From: Haloarcula litorea
GTDB lineage: Archaea; Halobacteriota; Halobacteria; Halobacteriales; Haloarculaceae
Length of the DNA stretch: 64,000 nucleotides
Direction of reading: 5' to 3'
Assembly (NCBI RefSeq): GCF_029338195.1
Contig: NZ_CP119779.1
Span: forward strand, 2,790,001 to 2,854,000
In this document: positions 26,036 to 34,731 of the stretch, in pieces
Layout of the letters: each line of letters starts with the position of its first letter
How positions within the stretch are numbered: the first letter of the stretch is position 1
Position numbers and translations under genes: made by a program
Notes under the pieces: generated by a model
The model's input: only the letters and a program-made list of their open reading frames with translations
What the model was told of the DNA's origin: nothing
Database searches by the model: none

Positions 26036-28030
26036 TCACTTACAGCGGGACCGGGGCGGGTCTTCGCCGTTGCCGGGTTCGTACGCGACGACGGTCTGCC
26101 CGTTGTCGTAGACGATGTCCTGGTCGCGCGGGGACCACTCGACCGTCTCGTCGGAGACCGGCGACTGGACCGCGACGCCGTCGGGATAGCCGACGGGGTC
26201 GAGGACGACTACCTTTATCATGTCGTCCCGGAAGGTCTCTTCCGGCATCACCGTCAGCCCCGGTCTGACCTGTATCCGGTCGTTCTCGACGACCATCGCC
26301 CCGTACTGGTTCGGCGTGTCCGGTCCCGGGTCGGTCCACTCCGCACACGTCAGCAGCCCCGGGAACAGCGTCGGGCCGTGGGCGGGAGCGCCGTCCCGGT
26401 GGGCGGCCGCGAACCCGGCCGCGTCGATGTCCCCCGACGAGAAGTACCGCTGGGCCCCCTTCTCGTTGCCCGTCGCGTCGGCCAGCGAGGGGTCCGTGAA
26501 CCCGCCGCCGATAGAGGCGAACGCCAGCGCGAACACGAGGACGACCAGCAGCGCCGACCCGGCGGTCTCCCGGTAGTCCCGTCCGAACAGGTAGATCCCG
26601 ACGGCCGGCAACGCGAGGAAGGGGAGCGTCATGATGCCCCAGCGGTTCAGCGCCGCGATGCCTCGGAGGGGCATCCAGGCGGGGTTGGGGACGTACAGCA
26701 GCACCGCGAACAGGAACGCGAACGTGACGAACAGGGCGGTGTTCGTCAGCTGAGTCTGTCGCCGCCGGACAAGCACCCAGAGCGCGTAGGCCCCGAACAG
26801 CAGGAAGAGTCCGTAGTGGAGGTTGTTGAGGAGGAACGGGACGCTGTTCAGCGCGAGCGCGGTCGTCTCCTCGTAGCGCTGGACGACGAACTGCTTGGTC
26901 GTCACGCCCGCGCTCGCCTGCGGGCTGAACTCGAACACCCACTCGAGAACGCCGAAGACGATCCCCGTCGAGTACCAGTAGTACGCCGTCAGCGTGACGA
27001 AGATGCCGTACCGGACGAGGACCGACCGCAGCTGGAGTTCCGACGCGGTGAGCCGCGTCCAGCCCAGGAGCGCGACGATCGGGACGGTGACGAGCGTGAC
27101 AGACATCGCCGTACTGAGGTGGTGGGTCGTCACCATCGCCGCCGCGAGGACGGTCGCCAGCGCGGTGAAGCGCCGGTCCGGCCGGTACTTCGTCAGTACC
27201 AGCAGGAACGTGACGAGAAACACGAAGTTCAGCGCCTGTGCGTGGACGCTGGTCCCCCAGCGGACGAACTGGGGGTTGAACGCCACCAGCGCCGCCCCGA
27301 GCATCCCGATCCGCGTGAGGCCCGTCACGTTCCGGAACACGGCGAACAGCGAGACGAGCGTCAGCGAGAACAGCACCGCGAAGAAGACGGCACCGTACGT
27401 CCGGGGCTCCAGTCCCGTGATCCGCATCCCCACGCTCGCCTGCGTGTGATACAACAACAGGTCGTCGTAGCGGGTCCCGCTCACCACGTCGAGCGTGCCG
27501 TAAGTGGCGATCCGGCGAGCCAGCGTCGTGTGGTAGATCGTGTCGAACACCCTGGCGTAGTACGCCACCGTCAGCGACTGCGAGGCCAGCAACACGCTCG
27601 CCCCGGCCACCAGCGCGGCGACGTCGAAGTACCAGTTCCCCTCGCCCTCGGTCCGGGTCAGGACACGACCGACGATCAGCGTGAAGAAACAGCTCATCGC
27701 GGCGAAGTACAGCAGGCCCCGCCCGACGACGAACAGCGTCGCCACGCCCACACAGAGGGCGACGATCGCCGAGCGCGGGTCCCGGCCGACGGCGGCCACC
27801 TCGGTCCAATCCCGTCGCCCGAGCGAGGACCGCGGGACCAGGACGGCGACGTCGAGGAGCAACACCGTCCCGACGAAGATGATGCCCATCCCGAAAAAGC
27901 GGGGACGACCGATCCGCATCGTCAGGACGAGTCCGGCTACGACGCCGACGTTCAGGAGGACTAGAGCGGCCTGTACGACGCGGAACCTCGATGGCATCCC
28001 ACCGGGACTCGACGTGTCGTCCGGGTACAT
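26036..28030 (-). CDS. Large polytopic membrane protein, candidate glycosyltransferase or polymerase
   Basis: About 664 residues with some 14 predicted membrane helices and a C-terminal soluble domain of about 120 residues (from SLADATGNEKGAQRYFSSGDI) likely outside the cell. The layout (many helices, a loop with FDTIYHTTLARRIATYGTLD after helix 5 or 6, a second loop with FNPQFVRWGTSVHAQ) resembles GT-C-type glycosyltransferases and Wzy-like polymerases, but no diagnostic motif is clear. I choose the ATG at 28030; TTG at 28051 is an alternative. An ACTAACTAC element lies about 24-35 bp upstream. In this locus it could attach or polymerise repeat units (inference). Confidence 0.65.
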   Translation of the reverse strand: MYPDDTSSPGGMPSRFRVVQAALVLLNVGVVAGLVLTMRIGRPRFFGMGIIFVGTVLLLDVAVLVPRSSLGRRDWTEVAAVGRDPRSAIVALCVGVATLFVVGRGLLYFAAMSCFFTLIVGRVLTRTEGEGNWYFDVAALVAGASVLLASQSLTVAYYARVFDTIYHTTLARRIATYGTLDVVSGTRYDDLLLYHTQASVGMRITGLEPRTYGAVFFAVLFSLTLVSLFAVFRNVTGLTRIGMLGAALVAFNPQFVRWGTSVHAQALNFVFLVTFLLVLTKYRPDRRFTALATVLAAAMVTTHHLSTAMSVTLVTVPIVALLGWTRLTASELQLRSVLVRYGIFVTLTAYYWYSTGIVFGVLEWVFEFSPQASAGVTTKQFVVQRYEETTALALNSVPFLLNNLHYGLFLLFGAYALWVLVRRRQTQLTNTALFVTFAFLFAVLLYVPNPAWMPLRGIAALNRWGIMTLPFLALPAVGIYLFGRDYRETAGSALLVVLVFALAFASIGGGFTDPSLADATGNEKGAQRYFSSGDIDAAGFAAAHRDGAPAHGPTLFPGLLTCAEWTDPGPDTPNQYGAMVVENDRIQVRPGLTVMPEETFRDDMIKVVVLDPVGYPDGVAVQSPVSDETVEWSPRDQDIVYDNGQTVVAYEPGNGEDPPRSRCK

Positions 28031-28053
28031 CCGGTTCGGCGTTTCGCCCAATC

Positions 28054-28065
28054 GTAGTTAGTTAG
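28054..28065 (-). promoter_or_regulatory. TAACTAAC promoter element
   Basis: Minus-strand sequence ctaactaactac lies 24-35 bp upstream of the ATG at 28030, the usual TATA position for a leaderless transcript. It matches the element before 23391 nearly base for base. Confidence 0.4.
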
Positions 28066-28138
28066 TGCCTCGATACTCGGCGAGACGGGAACCGGCGAAA
28101 CGTCGCTGAGTTGACCTCTGAAGCGGTCTGACGGCCGT

Positions 28139-29548
28139 TCAGATGTATCCCATATCGGCCAGTCGCTCACGCATCCGGTCGTCGAACGCCGCCGTCTGAC
28201 CGTCGCCGCCGGTGGCGAACGACGGCATCCGCGCGTCGAGCTCCGACGCCATCGCGGCCGCGACCGACGGGTAGTCGCCGGCCCGATCGGTCTCCTCGTC
28301 GGGCAGCGCGAACAGGTCGCTGCCGGCCTCGCCGGTGACGTACTTGAACCGGCCGTCGTGGAGGCAGTTCAGTGCGTCCCAGCGATAGCGGTCGGCGTCG
28401 AAAGACGGGTTCCGGGCCAGCAGCTTCTGCCTGTCCCCGTCACGGGCCGCCCGCTGTGCGACGGCGTAGTCCCGGCGCTCGCTCGCGAGGTCGACCCCTT
28501 CGAGCTGGTCGTCGTCGACCCCGACGGCCGCCAGCACCGTCTTCGTGAAGTCGACGTGCTGGACCGGCTGCCCGGTCCCGCCCGCCGTGTCGGGGAGCCC
28601 GTGGGTCACCATCGGGACGTGGAGGAGTTCGTCGGTGACGAGGACGTGGTGTCCGAGCCAGCCGTGCTCGCCGAACGCCTCGCCGTGGTCGCCGGTGACG
28701 ACGACGATCGTCTCGCCGGGGAGTCGCTCCCGGACGTGGTCGAACAGGTCGCCGACGAGGTGATCGACGTAGGCGACCCCCGCGTCGTAGGCGGCCGAGA
28801 TGGCCGCGAAGTCGTCGTCCGACAGCGGCAGGTCCTCGGCCACGACGTCGAACACGTCCTCGAAGATCGACCGGGAGCGTTCCAGCACCTCGTCGACGGA
28901 CTGGCCGATCTCCCGGGCGTACGGCTCCAGGAACGCCGGGGGCGGCGTGTACGGGTAGTGGGTCCCGTTGTAGTGGACGTAGAGAAACACCGGCGTCTCC
29001 GCGTCGGCCGTCGCGGCGGTCCACTGCTTGGCCTTGTGGGTGACCATCGAGGAGATGTTGTGCAGCGATCGGTCCGTCGAGAGGCCCGGCCCGTACTGGC
29101 GGATGTTGCGGGCGTAGTCCGCCACGGCGCGGAGACCGACCGTCCGGTGGAGGTTCCGCACCGTGGGGAACTGGAACTCGTCGAACCCGCGATCCATCCC
29201 GGTCGCCGAACAGACGTACTGGTTCGTCGCGATGCCCAGGGACTCGTACCCCGCGTCGGCGAGCAGTTCCGGCATCGTCGCCAGCGAGTCGGGGAGCCGG
29301 CTGACCTCGGGGGAGTCGACGCCGACGCCGTGTGTCGAGAGGTAGGTGCCGGTCAGCATCGACGCCGTCGACGCGGGCGTCCAGCGCGTCTGTGCGATGC
29401 AGGTGTCGAACCAGTCGCCGCCGGGGTCGGCGGCGATGCGCTGGAGGTTCGGCGTCGTGTCGCGGTGGTGGCCGCCCATCGTGGTCCGATCGGCCCGGAC
29501 GCTGTCGACCGTGACCCAGACGACGTTCGGCCGTGAGGTCCGTTCCAT
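28139..29548 (-). CDS. Sulfatase-family (alkaline phosphatase superfamily) enzyme
   Basis: A 469-residue protein of the PF00884 sulfatase family. NVVWVTVDSVRADRTTMGGHH gives the first metal Asp pair, DTTPNLQRIA follows, WTPASTASMLTGTYLSTHGV is the nucleophile segment, and IVVVTGDHGEAFGEHGWLGHH supplies the second metal site. The nucleophile position is Thr (W-T-P-A-S) rather than the Cys that becomes formylglycine in true sulfatases. This points to a Thr-dependent phosphotransferase or phosphodiesterase, or a non-classical sulfatase. No signal peptide is present, so it seems cytoplasmic. It ends RERLADMGYI. Confidence 0.85.
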   Translation of the reverse strand: MERTSRPNVVWVTVDSVRADRTTMGGHHRDTTPNLQRIAADPGGDWFDTCIAQTRWTPASTASMLTGTYLSTHGVGVDSPEVSRLPDSLATMPELLADAGYESLGIATNQYVCSATGMDRGFDEFQFPTVRNLHRTVGLRAVADYARNIRQYGPGLSTDRSLHNISSMVTHKAKQWTAATADAETPVFLYVHYNGTHYPYTPPPAFLEPYAREIGQSVDEVLERSRSIFEDVFDVVAEDLPLSDDDFAAISAAYDAGVAYVDHLVGDLFDHVRERLPGETIVVVTGDHGEAFGEHGWLGHHVLVTDELLHVPMVTHGLPDTAGGTGQPVQHVDFTKTVLAAVGVDDDQLEGVDLASERRDYAVAQRAARDGDRQKLLARNPSFDADRYRWDALNCLHDGRFKYVTGEAGSDLFALPDEETDRAGDYPSVAAAMASELDARMPSFATGGDGQTAAFDDRMRERLADMGYI

Positions 29549-29668
29549 CTGACAGGCGGAGGCCTGGCTCGGGTATGAGTATAGGGACGTTACGGGACGG
29601 AACTGTCGTCCCGACGGATCACATTAGACGACGGATACTCAAACGACGCCGGTTGCAACTCTCATCCG

Positions 29669-30418
29669 ATGGCCGACGGCATCGGAGTCGTGGTCCCGGC
29701 CTACGACCCGGACCCGACGACACTCGTTCCGTACCTCGACGACTTGCACAGCGTGGTCGACCCGACGCGCGTTCACGTGGAACTGGACGACCCGGACTCG
29801 GACGCGCTGGTCGAGCGGCTCCGGGAGACGGGGTCGACAGTCAACTGTGCGACGGCGCGACGGGGGAAGGGTGCGGCACTCACCGCGGGATTCGATCGTC
29901 TCGACACGGCCCGTCTGGCCTTCGCTGACGCCGACGGGAGCGTCCCGGCTGACTCTCTCGCAGACGTCGTCCGCGGCCTCGACGAGGCCGCCGTCAGTGT
30001 CGGGTCGCGCCGACACCCGGACGCGACCGTCGTGTCGAGCCAGTCGACGTTCCGGGAACTGCTCGGTGACGGCTTCGCGTGGGCGGCCCGCCGGACGCTC
30101 GCTCCCTCGCTGTACGACTACCAGTGCGGCGCGAAGGCCGTCGACGCCGGGACCTGGGACTCGGTCCGCGACCACCTCACCGAGACCGGGTTCGCGTGGG
30201 ACATCGAGCTCGTCGCGGTCGCGGACGCGCTGGGACACGACATCGCCGAGGTTCCGGTGACCTGGCGGGACCACGCGGAATCGACGGTGGACCCGATCGC
30301 GACGCCGGTGGAACTCGGGAGGACGCTCGTCGAGCTCAGGGTCGATACGGCCGGACTGGGACCGACCGTGACCGAGGACCACCCCTCGGGTGCCTCGGCG
30401 ACGGACGGGCAGAGCTGA
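29669..30418 (+). CDS. Family 2 glycosyltransferase, polyprenyl-phosphate sugar synthase-like
   Basis: A 249-residue GT2-type protein. GIGVVVPAYDPDPTTLVPYL opens the fold, RRGKGAALTAGFDRLD near 72 and RLAFADADGSVPADSLADVV near 92 (with the DADGS metal motif) match dolichyl-phosphate glucose or mannose synthases, and YDYQCGAKAVDAGTWD near 152 parallels the family Q-C-G-A-K motif. FAWDIELVAVADALGH follows. The first Rossmann strand pair is shortened: the VVDD-type aspartate pair is replaced by VELDDPDSDAL. It probably charges a lipid carrier with a sugar for transfer by a GT-C enzyme in the locus. Confidence 0.82.
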   Translation: MADGIGVVVPAYDPDPTTLVPYLDDLHSVVDPTRVHVELDDPDSDALVERLRETGSTVNCATARRGKGAALTAGFDRLDTARLAFADADGSVPADSLADVVRGLDEAAVSVGSRRHPDATVVSSQSTFRELLGDGFAWAARRTLAPSLYDYQCGAKAVDAGTWDSVRDHLTETGFAWDIELVAVADALGHDIAEVPVTWRDHAESTVDPIATPVELGRTLVELRVDTAGLGPTVTEDHPSGASATDGQS

Positions 30419-30592
30419 CGAGCGGACGGCGGCTCTCCGGTTGGTGCTCGCTCTCGGCGCGCCCTGGCCGAGCCGAGAGCGACGGGAGCACCTCGCCGTC
30501 ACGGTGAACGGTGGGTCGCGTCGGAGAATTGACGGCCGAGAGCGGGCGTCGCCGAGCGGGTCCGAGCGAACGAAAAACGGGGGACTACCTGC

Positions 30593-31618
30593 TCACCGCT
30601 CGTGCAGCAGCGTCTCGAGGTTGTCCCGGACGTACTCGCGGCTCCGGTTCTCGGTGTACCAGTCGACCGTGGCGGCGATGCCCTCCTGCAGCGAGTACTC
30701 CGGTTCGAAGTCGAGCAGCTCGCGGGCACGGCTCGGGTCGGCGGCCCGGTGTCGGACGCCGACCGGCTTGTCGGTCATGTAGTCGCGCTCGGCTGGCTCC
30801 CAGTTCAGTTCCTCGAAGATGGCGTCGGCGACCTCGTTGATGGAGATGAACTCGGCGGTGCCGGCGTTGACCGGGGTCGCGTCGGTGACGTTCTCCGCGG
30901 CCAGCCGCAGCGCCCGCGTGATGTCCCGGACGTAGGTGAAGTTCCGCGTCTGTTCGCCGTCGCCCCAGATCCGGAAGGGGTCCTGGCCCGCGTAGGCCTT
31001 CGCCAGCAGCGCGACGATGGCGTGGGTCTCGTTCTCGCGGGGGCCGTAGGCGGTGAAGACGCGGACGATGCTGGCGTCGATGTCGTACTGCTCCTCGAAG
31101 GCCATCAGCGACCGCTCGCCCATCAGCTTCGCCCAGCCGTAGGTCTCGTCGGCGTAGGCACCGCCCCGCTCGTCGAAACTCACCATGTCCTCGCGCAGGC
31201 GCTTGCGGTCCTGCTGGATGTCGGTCGGGTACGTACAGGCGCTGGAGGCGAAGGAGATGCGCTCGACGCCGTTCTCGACGGCGCTCTCGAAGACGATGTT
31301 GTCCAGCGCCATGTTCGTCGCGCAGTTGGCCGGGTAGTTCGAGATGTACCCGCGCCCGCCGTGGTCGGCGGCGAGGTGGAAGACGGTGTCGATACCCGCC
31401 GTCGCGTCGAGGGCGTCGCGCTTCTCCTTGAGGTCGACGTCGACCACCTCGATCTCGTCCCGGACGGCCGTGAGGTTCGCCTCCGTCCCGCTGGAGAAGT
31501 CGTCGGCGACCCGGACGTCCGCGCCGGCCGCGACCAGGTCCTCGACGAGGTGCGAGCCGATGAACGACGCGCCGCCGGTGACGAGGACGTGTTCGCCGCG
31601 CCAGTCGTCGCGGCTCAT
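30593..31618 (-). CDS. NAD-dependent SDR epimerase/dehydratase
   Basis: A 341-residue extended SDR enzyme. HVLVTGGASFIGSHLVEDL gives the NAD-binding GxxGxxG motif, FASSACTYP near residue 120 the catalytic Ser/Thr, and ETYGWAKLMGE near 155 the YxxxK pair. RVFTAYGPRENETHAIVALL and FTYVRDITRAL complete the family pattern. It is related to UDP-glucose 4-epimerase and dTDP-glucose 4,6-dehydratase; the exact reaction is open. Its ATG overlaps the stop of the second SDR gene (31615) by four bases, so the two are translated together. Both are divergent from the heptose block, so they may modify the heptose nucleotide (inference). Confidence 0.88.
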   Translation of the reverse strand: MSRDDWRGEHVLVTGGASFIGSHLVEDLVAAGADVRVADDFSSGTEANLTAVRDEIEVVDVDLKEKRDALDATAGIDTVFHLAADHGGRGYISNYPANCATNMALDNIVFESAVENGVERISFASSACTYPTDIQQDRKRLREDMVSFDERGGAYADETYGWAKLMGERSLMAFEEQYDIDASIVRVFTAYGPRENETHAIVALLAKAYAGQDPFRIWGDGEQTRNFTYVRDITRALRLAAENVTDATPVNAGTAEFISINEVADAIFEELNWEPAERDYMTDKPVGVRHRAADPSRARELLDFEPEYSLQEGIAATVDWYTENRSREYVRDNLETLLHER

Positions 31619-32637
31619 CGTGCCCCCTCCACTTCGGGGGTCCGCTGAGACACCTCGTCGGCGTCGAGCGTCGCCGCCGCCCACTCGTAGACCCGGACCA
31701 GCCCCTCGTCCAGCGGCGTCTGTGGCTTCCACCCGAGGGTCTCGCGCATCCTGTCGGTGTCGGCGCAGTAGCGATCCGTCCCGGTCGGCATCGAGGTGTC
31801 GTGTTCGATGGCGATGTCCTTCCCGCTGATGTCGACGATCCGCTCGGCGAGCTCGTTCATCGTGACGACCTCGCTCGCGTTCCCGAGGTTGACGGCCCCG
31901 CCGTCGAGTCCGACGTCCAGCGCCCGGAGCATCCCGTCGACGAGGTCGGTGACGTAGATGAAGCCGCGCTGTTGAGTGCCGTCGCCGAACAGCTCGATGC
32001 TCCCGCCGTCCGGTTCCTCGATGACCTTCCGGCACAGCGAGGGAATGACGTGGCTGTCGTCGGGGTCGAGGCTCTCGCGGGGCCCGTAGCAGTTGAAGAT
32101 CCGGACCGCGCCCGTCTCGATGTCACAGTCCTCGTGGTAGGCCTCACACGCCACCTCGCCGAGGATCTTCGCCCAGCCGTAGGTGCTGTGGGGGTCAGCG
32201 GGGACCGCCTGGTCCTCGGCGAACTCGTTGAGGCCGTCGTGTTGCTGGCGGTAGATACACGCGCTCGACGCGAACAGGAACCGGTCGACGTCGGCCGTCC
32301 GGCAGGCCTCCAGCAGGTGGTGGTTCATCAGGACGCTCGGCGTCAGCCCGCCGACGTTCTCGCGCTTGATGTAGTGGATGCCGCCGACGCTGGCCGCGAG
32401 GTGGACGACGTCGTCGACGCCCTCGACGGCGCGCTGACAGCCGCCGGGCGTGGTCAGGTCAACGGGGCGGAAGTCGACCGCACCGAGCACTCCCTCCAGC
32501 GATTCGAGCCGGCCGCGTGAGAGGTCGTCCGCGACCACCACGTCCGCGCCCCGGTCCAGCAGGGCGTCGACAGTGTGGGAGCCGATGAAGCCAGCCCCAC
32601 CGGTTACGAGCACGGTCCGCGATTGCCAGTCGTGCAT
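31615..32637 (-). CDS. NAD-dependent SDR epimerase, GDP-mannose 3,5-epimerase-like
   Basis: A 340-residue extended SDR enzyme. TVLVTGGAGFIGSHTVDALL binds NAD, LFASSACIYRQQ near residue 130 resembles the SSACIYP segment of GDP-mannose 3,5-epimerase, and STYGWAKILGEVACE near 160 holds the catalytic Tyr and Lys. RIFNCYGPRESLDPDDSHVIPSL and GFIYVTDLVDGMLRAL follow. It probably epimerises or dehydrates a nucleotide-activated sugar. It is first in a two-gene minus-strand operon, overlapping the next SDR by ATGA. A GATAACTAT element sits about 28-38 bp upstream of the ATG. Confidence 0.87.
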   Translation of the reverse strand: MHDWQSRTVLVTGGAGFIGSHTVDALLDRGADVVVADDLSRGRLESLEGVLGAVDFRPVDLTTPGGCQRAVEGVDDVVHLAASVGGIHYIKRENVGGLTPSVLMNHHLLEACRTADVDRFLFASSACIYRQQHDGLNEFAEDQAVPADPHSTYGWAKILGEVACEAYHEDCDIETGAVRIFNCYGPRESLDPDDSHVIPSLCRKVIEEPDGGSIELFGDGTQQRGFIYVTDLVDGMLRALDVGLDGGAVNLGNASEVVTMNELAERIVDISGKDIAIEHDTSMPTGTDRYCADTDRMRETLGWKPQTPLDEGLVRVYEWAAATLDADEVSQRTPEVEGAR

Positions 32638-33028
32638 ACGTGTCTACGTTGGCAAAGCAGGTGATAGTTATCGAGTCTATATTCGGCCGCTACTGCGCCT
32701 CTCGACGGTAAGTCGGTCTTAAATCGGCCCCACGTCTCTCGGTCTGTCGCCCGGCGAGCTACCGCGGTCATCGGCACGCGGACGGCGGCACGACCGGGGC
32801 TGCCAGCGACGAGCACGACGGTCACCGCCGGAACAGGCACCGCATACGGGACGGGCAGGCGACCGGCGCAGTGGTCGGTGGACCCCCGTGGGTCGCCCAT
32901 AGTGACCTCCGAAACCGACGGGCTCCGGGGGGTAGAGAACTTATACTTATGCGAGCGGATTCGGATGGTTCGCCTATGGATTGGCCTTGGAGACGTGTGT
33001 CGAACGCGTCACGCGGGCGGGTGGTCGG
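32638..33028. promoter_or_regulatory. Divergent promoter region between SDR pair and heptose operon
   Basis: A 391-bp gap without a supported gene. Toward the left it has ctcgataactatc (minus strand, 32663-32675), in TATA position for the SDR gene. Toward the right it has acttatacttatg near 32939-32951, about 80 bp before hddC. The middle is GC-rich and featureless. The SDR pair and the heptose operon may be coregulated from here. Confidence 0.5.
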
Positions 33029-33721
33029 ATGAAAGCGCTCATTCTCGCCGGGGGTCCCGGGACCCGCCTGCGACCGGAGGTCTCGGACATCCCGAAACCG
33101 ATGGCGGACGTGGCCGACAGACCGTTCCTGGAGTGGCAGCTCGACCTGCTGGAGGCGAACGGCGTGACCGACGTCGTCATCTCGATCGGCTACGAGGGGG
33201 AGGTCATCAGAGATCACTTCGGCGACGGCTCCGGGTTCGGCGTCGACGTCGAGTACGTCGTCGAGGACGAGCCGCTCGGGACGGGCGGGGCGGTCCGGGA
33301 GGCGAGGCCCCTGCTCGCCGACGAGGACGAGTTCCTGGTCATCAACGGCGACACCTACCTCGACATCGACCTGTCGGCGTTCGTCGCGTTTCACCGCGAC
33401 CAGCCGACGGTCTCGTCGCTCGCACTCTCGCGGGTGACAGAACGGAAGAAGGGCGGCTTCGTCGATCTGGAGGGCGATCGGGTCCGACAGTTCGTCGAGA
33501 CCGAGCGCGAGGGCGGCATCGTCAACGCCGGGTTCCGGCTGTTCGGGCCGGGCGTGTTCGACTACATGCCCGACCGGACGCGCTTCCAGCTGTCGGAGGT
33601 GTTCGAGCGGCTCGTCGACGACGACGAGGTCACGGGGTACCTCACCGACGGCTACTTCAAGGACATCGGGACGCCCGAGCGGTACCACGAGATCAACGAG
33701 CGGTTCGCGGAGGAGGCATGA
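33029..33721 (+). CDS. hddC: D-glycero-alpha-D-manno-heptose 1-phosphate guanylyltransferase (HddC-type)
   Basis: A 230-residue nucleotidyltransferase. MKALILAGGPGTRLRPEVSD then IPKPMADVADRPFLEWQL forms the nucleotide-binding signature, VINGDTYLDIDLSAF near residue 105 is the metal-binding site, and FKDIGTPERYHEIN ends the fold. Length and the short single-domain form fit HddC/RmlA-like guanylyltransferases. The assignment rests on its place: it overlaps hddA by ATGA and leads gmhA and gmhB, so it should make GDP-D-glycero-alpha-D-manno-heptose from heptose 1-phosphate. A mannose-1-phosphate guanylyltransferase is the main alternative. The ATG at 33029 is used. Confidence 0.8.
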   Translation: MKALILAGGPGTRLRPEVSDIPKPMADVADRPFLEWQLDLLEANGVTDVVISIGYEGEVIRDHFGDGSGFGVDVEYVVEDEPLGTGGAVREARPLLADEDEFLVINGDTYLDIDLSAFVAFHRDQPTVSSLALSRVTERKKGGFVDLEGDRVRQFVETEREGGIVNAGFRLFGPGVFDYMPDRTRFQLSEVFERLVDDDEVTGYLTDGYFKDIGTPERYHEINERFAEEA

Positions 33722-34731
33722 GGATTGAGAGCCGCGCCCCCAACCGGATGAGCTTCGGCGGTGGCGGCTCCGACGTGCCGCCGTACTGCTGGGAGCACGG
33801 CGGCGAGGTCGTCAGCACGACCGTCGACAAGTACGCACGCGCGACACTCGTCCCCGGTGGCGACCGGATCACGATCCGGTCGGTCGACTTCGGCGTCGAG
33901 CGGTCGTTCCCGCTGGGCCGGCTGGAGTACACCGGTGGCGACCTCGACCTCATCAAGGCCGTCGTGAACCAGTTCGACGTCGGCGAGGGGTTCGAACTGA
34001 CGGTCCAGACGGACCTCCCGGCCGGCGCGGGGATGGGCGGCTCCTCGTCGGTGGCCGCCGCGGTCATCGGCTGTCTCCGCGAGTTCGCGGACCGCGAGAT
34101 GGACGCGGCGGACGTCGCCAGCCTGGCCTACTACGCCGAGCGGGAGGACCTCGGCGAGATCGGGGGGTACCAGGACCAGTACGCCGCGGCCTACGGCGGC
34201 CTGAACGACATCGAGTTCGCCGACGAGGAGACCACCGTCCGGCCGCTCGACGTGCCCGATCCGCTGGTGTCGACCCTCGAACGGCGGCTCCTCCTGTACT
34301 TCACGGGCGAGACCCACGACTCGAGCGAGATCCACGACGAGATGGACCGGCAGTACCGGCGGGAGACCCGGGACGCGAAGACCCGCCGCGACCGCCTGAA
34401 GGCCGTCGCCGCGGGGATGGCCGACGCGCTCGACGACGGCGACCTCGACCGCTTCGGCGACCTGCTCCACGAGGGCTGGGTGGTCAAGAAGGAGCTGTCG
34501 GACAAGATCACGAACCCCGTCGTCGACGAGATGTACGCCACCGCGCGCGAGCACGGGGCAGCCGGCGGCAAGATCCTGGGGGCCGGCGGCGGCGGGCACC
34601 TCCTGCTGTTCGCGGCACCGGGCCGGGCGATGGACGTCCGGTACGCGCTGCGGGAGTACGACGTCGAGCCGGTCCCGTTCCAGTTCGAACCGGACGGCGT
34701 GAGGACGTGGGAGGTCGACGATGCGGACTGA
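33718..34731 (+). CDS. hddA: D-glycero-alpha-D-manno-heptose 7-phosphate kinase (HddA-type GHMP kinase)
   Basis: A 337-residue GHMP kinase. IESRAPNRMSFGGGGSDVPP opens the fold in the way seen in HddA and fucokinase-like kinases, PAGAGMGGSSSVAAAVIG at 101-118 is the ATP-binding loop, GEIGGYQDQYAAAYGGLNDI near 147 is characteristic of HddA, and GGKILGAGGGGHLLLF near 280 closes the fold. It would phosphorylate C1 of D-glycero-D-manno-heptose 7-phosphate, giving the alpha-1,7-bisphosphate. It overlaps hddC by four bases and gmhA by 11, so translation is coupled. Confidence 0.87.
   Translation: MRIESRAPNRMSFGGGGSDVPPYCWEHGGEVVSTTVDKYARATLVPGGDRITIRSVDFGVERSFPLGRLEYTGGDLDLIKAVVNQFDVGEGFELTVQTDLPAGAGMGGSSSVAAAVIGCLREFADREMDAADVASLAYYAEREDLGEIGGYQDQYAAAYGGLNDIEFADEETTVRPLDVPDPLVSTLERRLLLYFTGETHDSSEIHDEMDRQYRRETRDAKTRRDRLKAVAAGMADALDDGDLDRFGDLLHEGWVVKKELSDKITNPVVDEMYATAREHGAAGGKILGAGGGGHLLLFAAPGRAMDVRYALREYDVEPVPFQFEPDGVRTWEVDDAD

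Noticed and set aside
30593-32035. A 480-codon frame that would fuse an N-terminal extension to the first SDR enzyme
   Set aside because: The extra 139 residues lie antisense-like in another frame of the upstream SDR gene. The ATG at 31618 with ATGA overlap gives a complete SDR N-terminus.
32878-34731. A 617-codon frame upstream of HddA
   Set aside because: The N-terminal 280 codons are the out-of-frame shadow of hddC. The kinase motif begins directly after the ATG at 33718.
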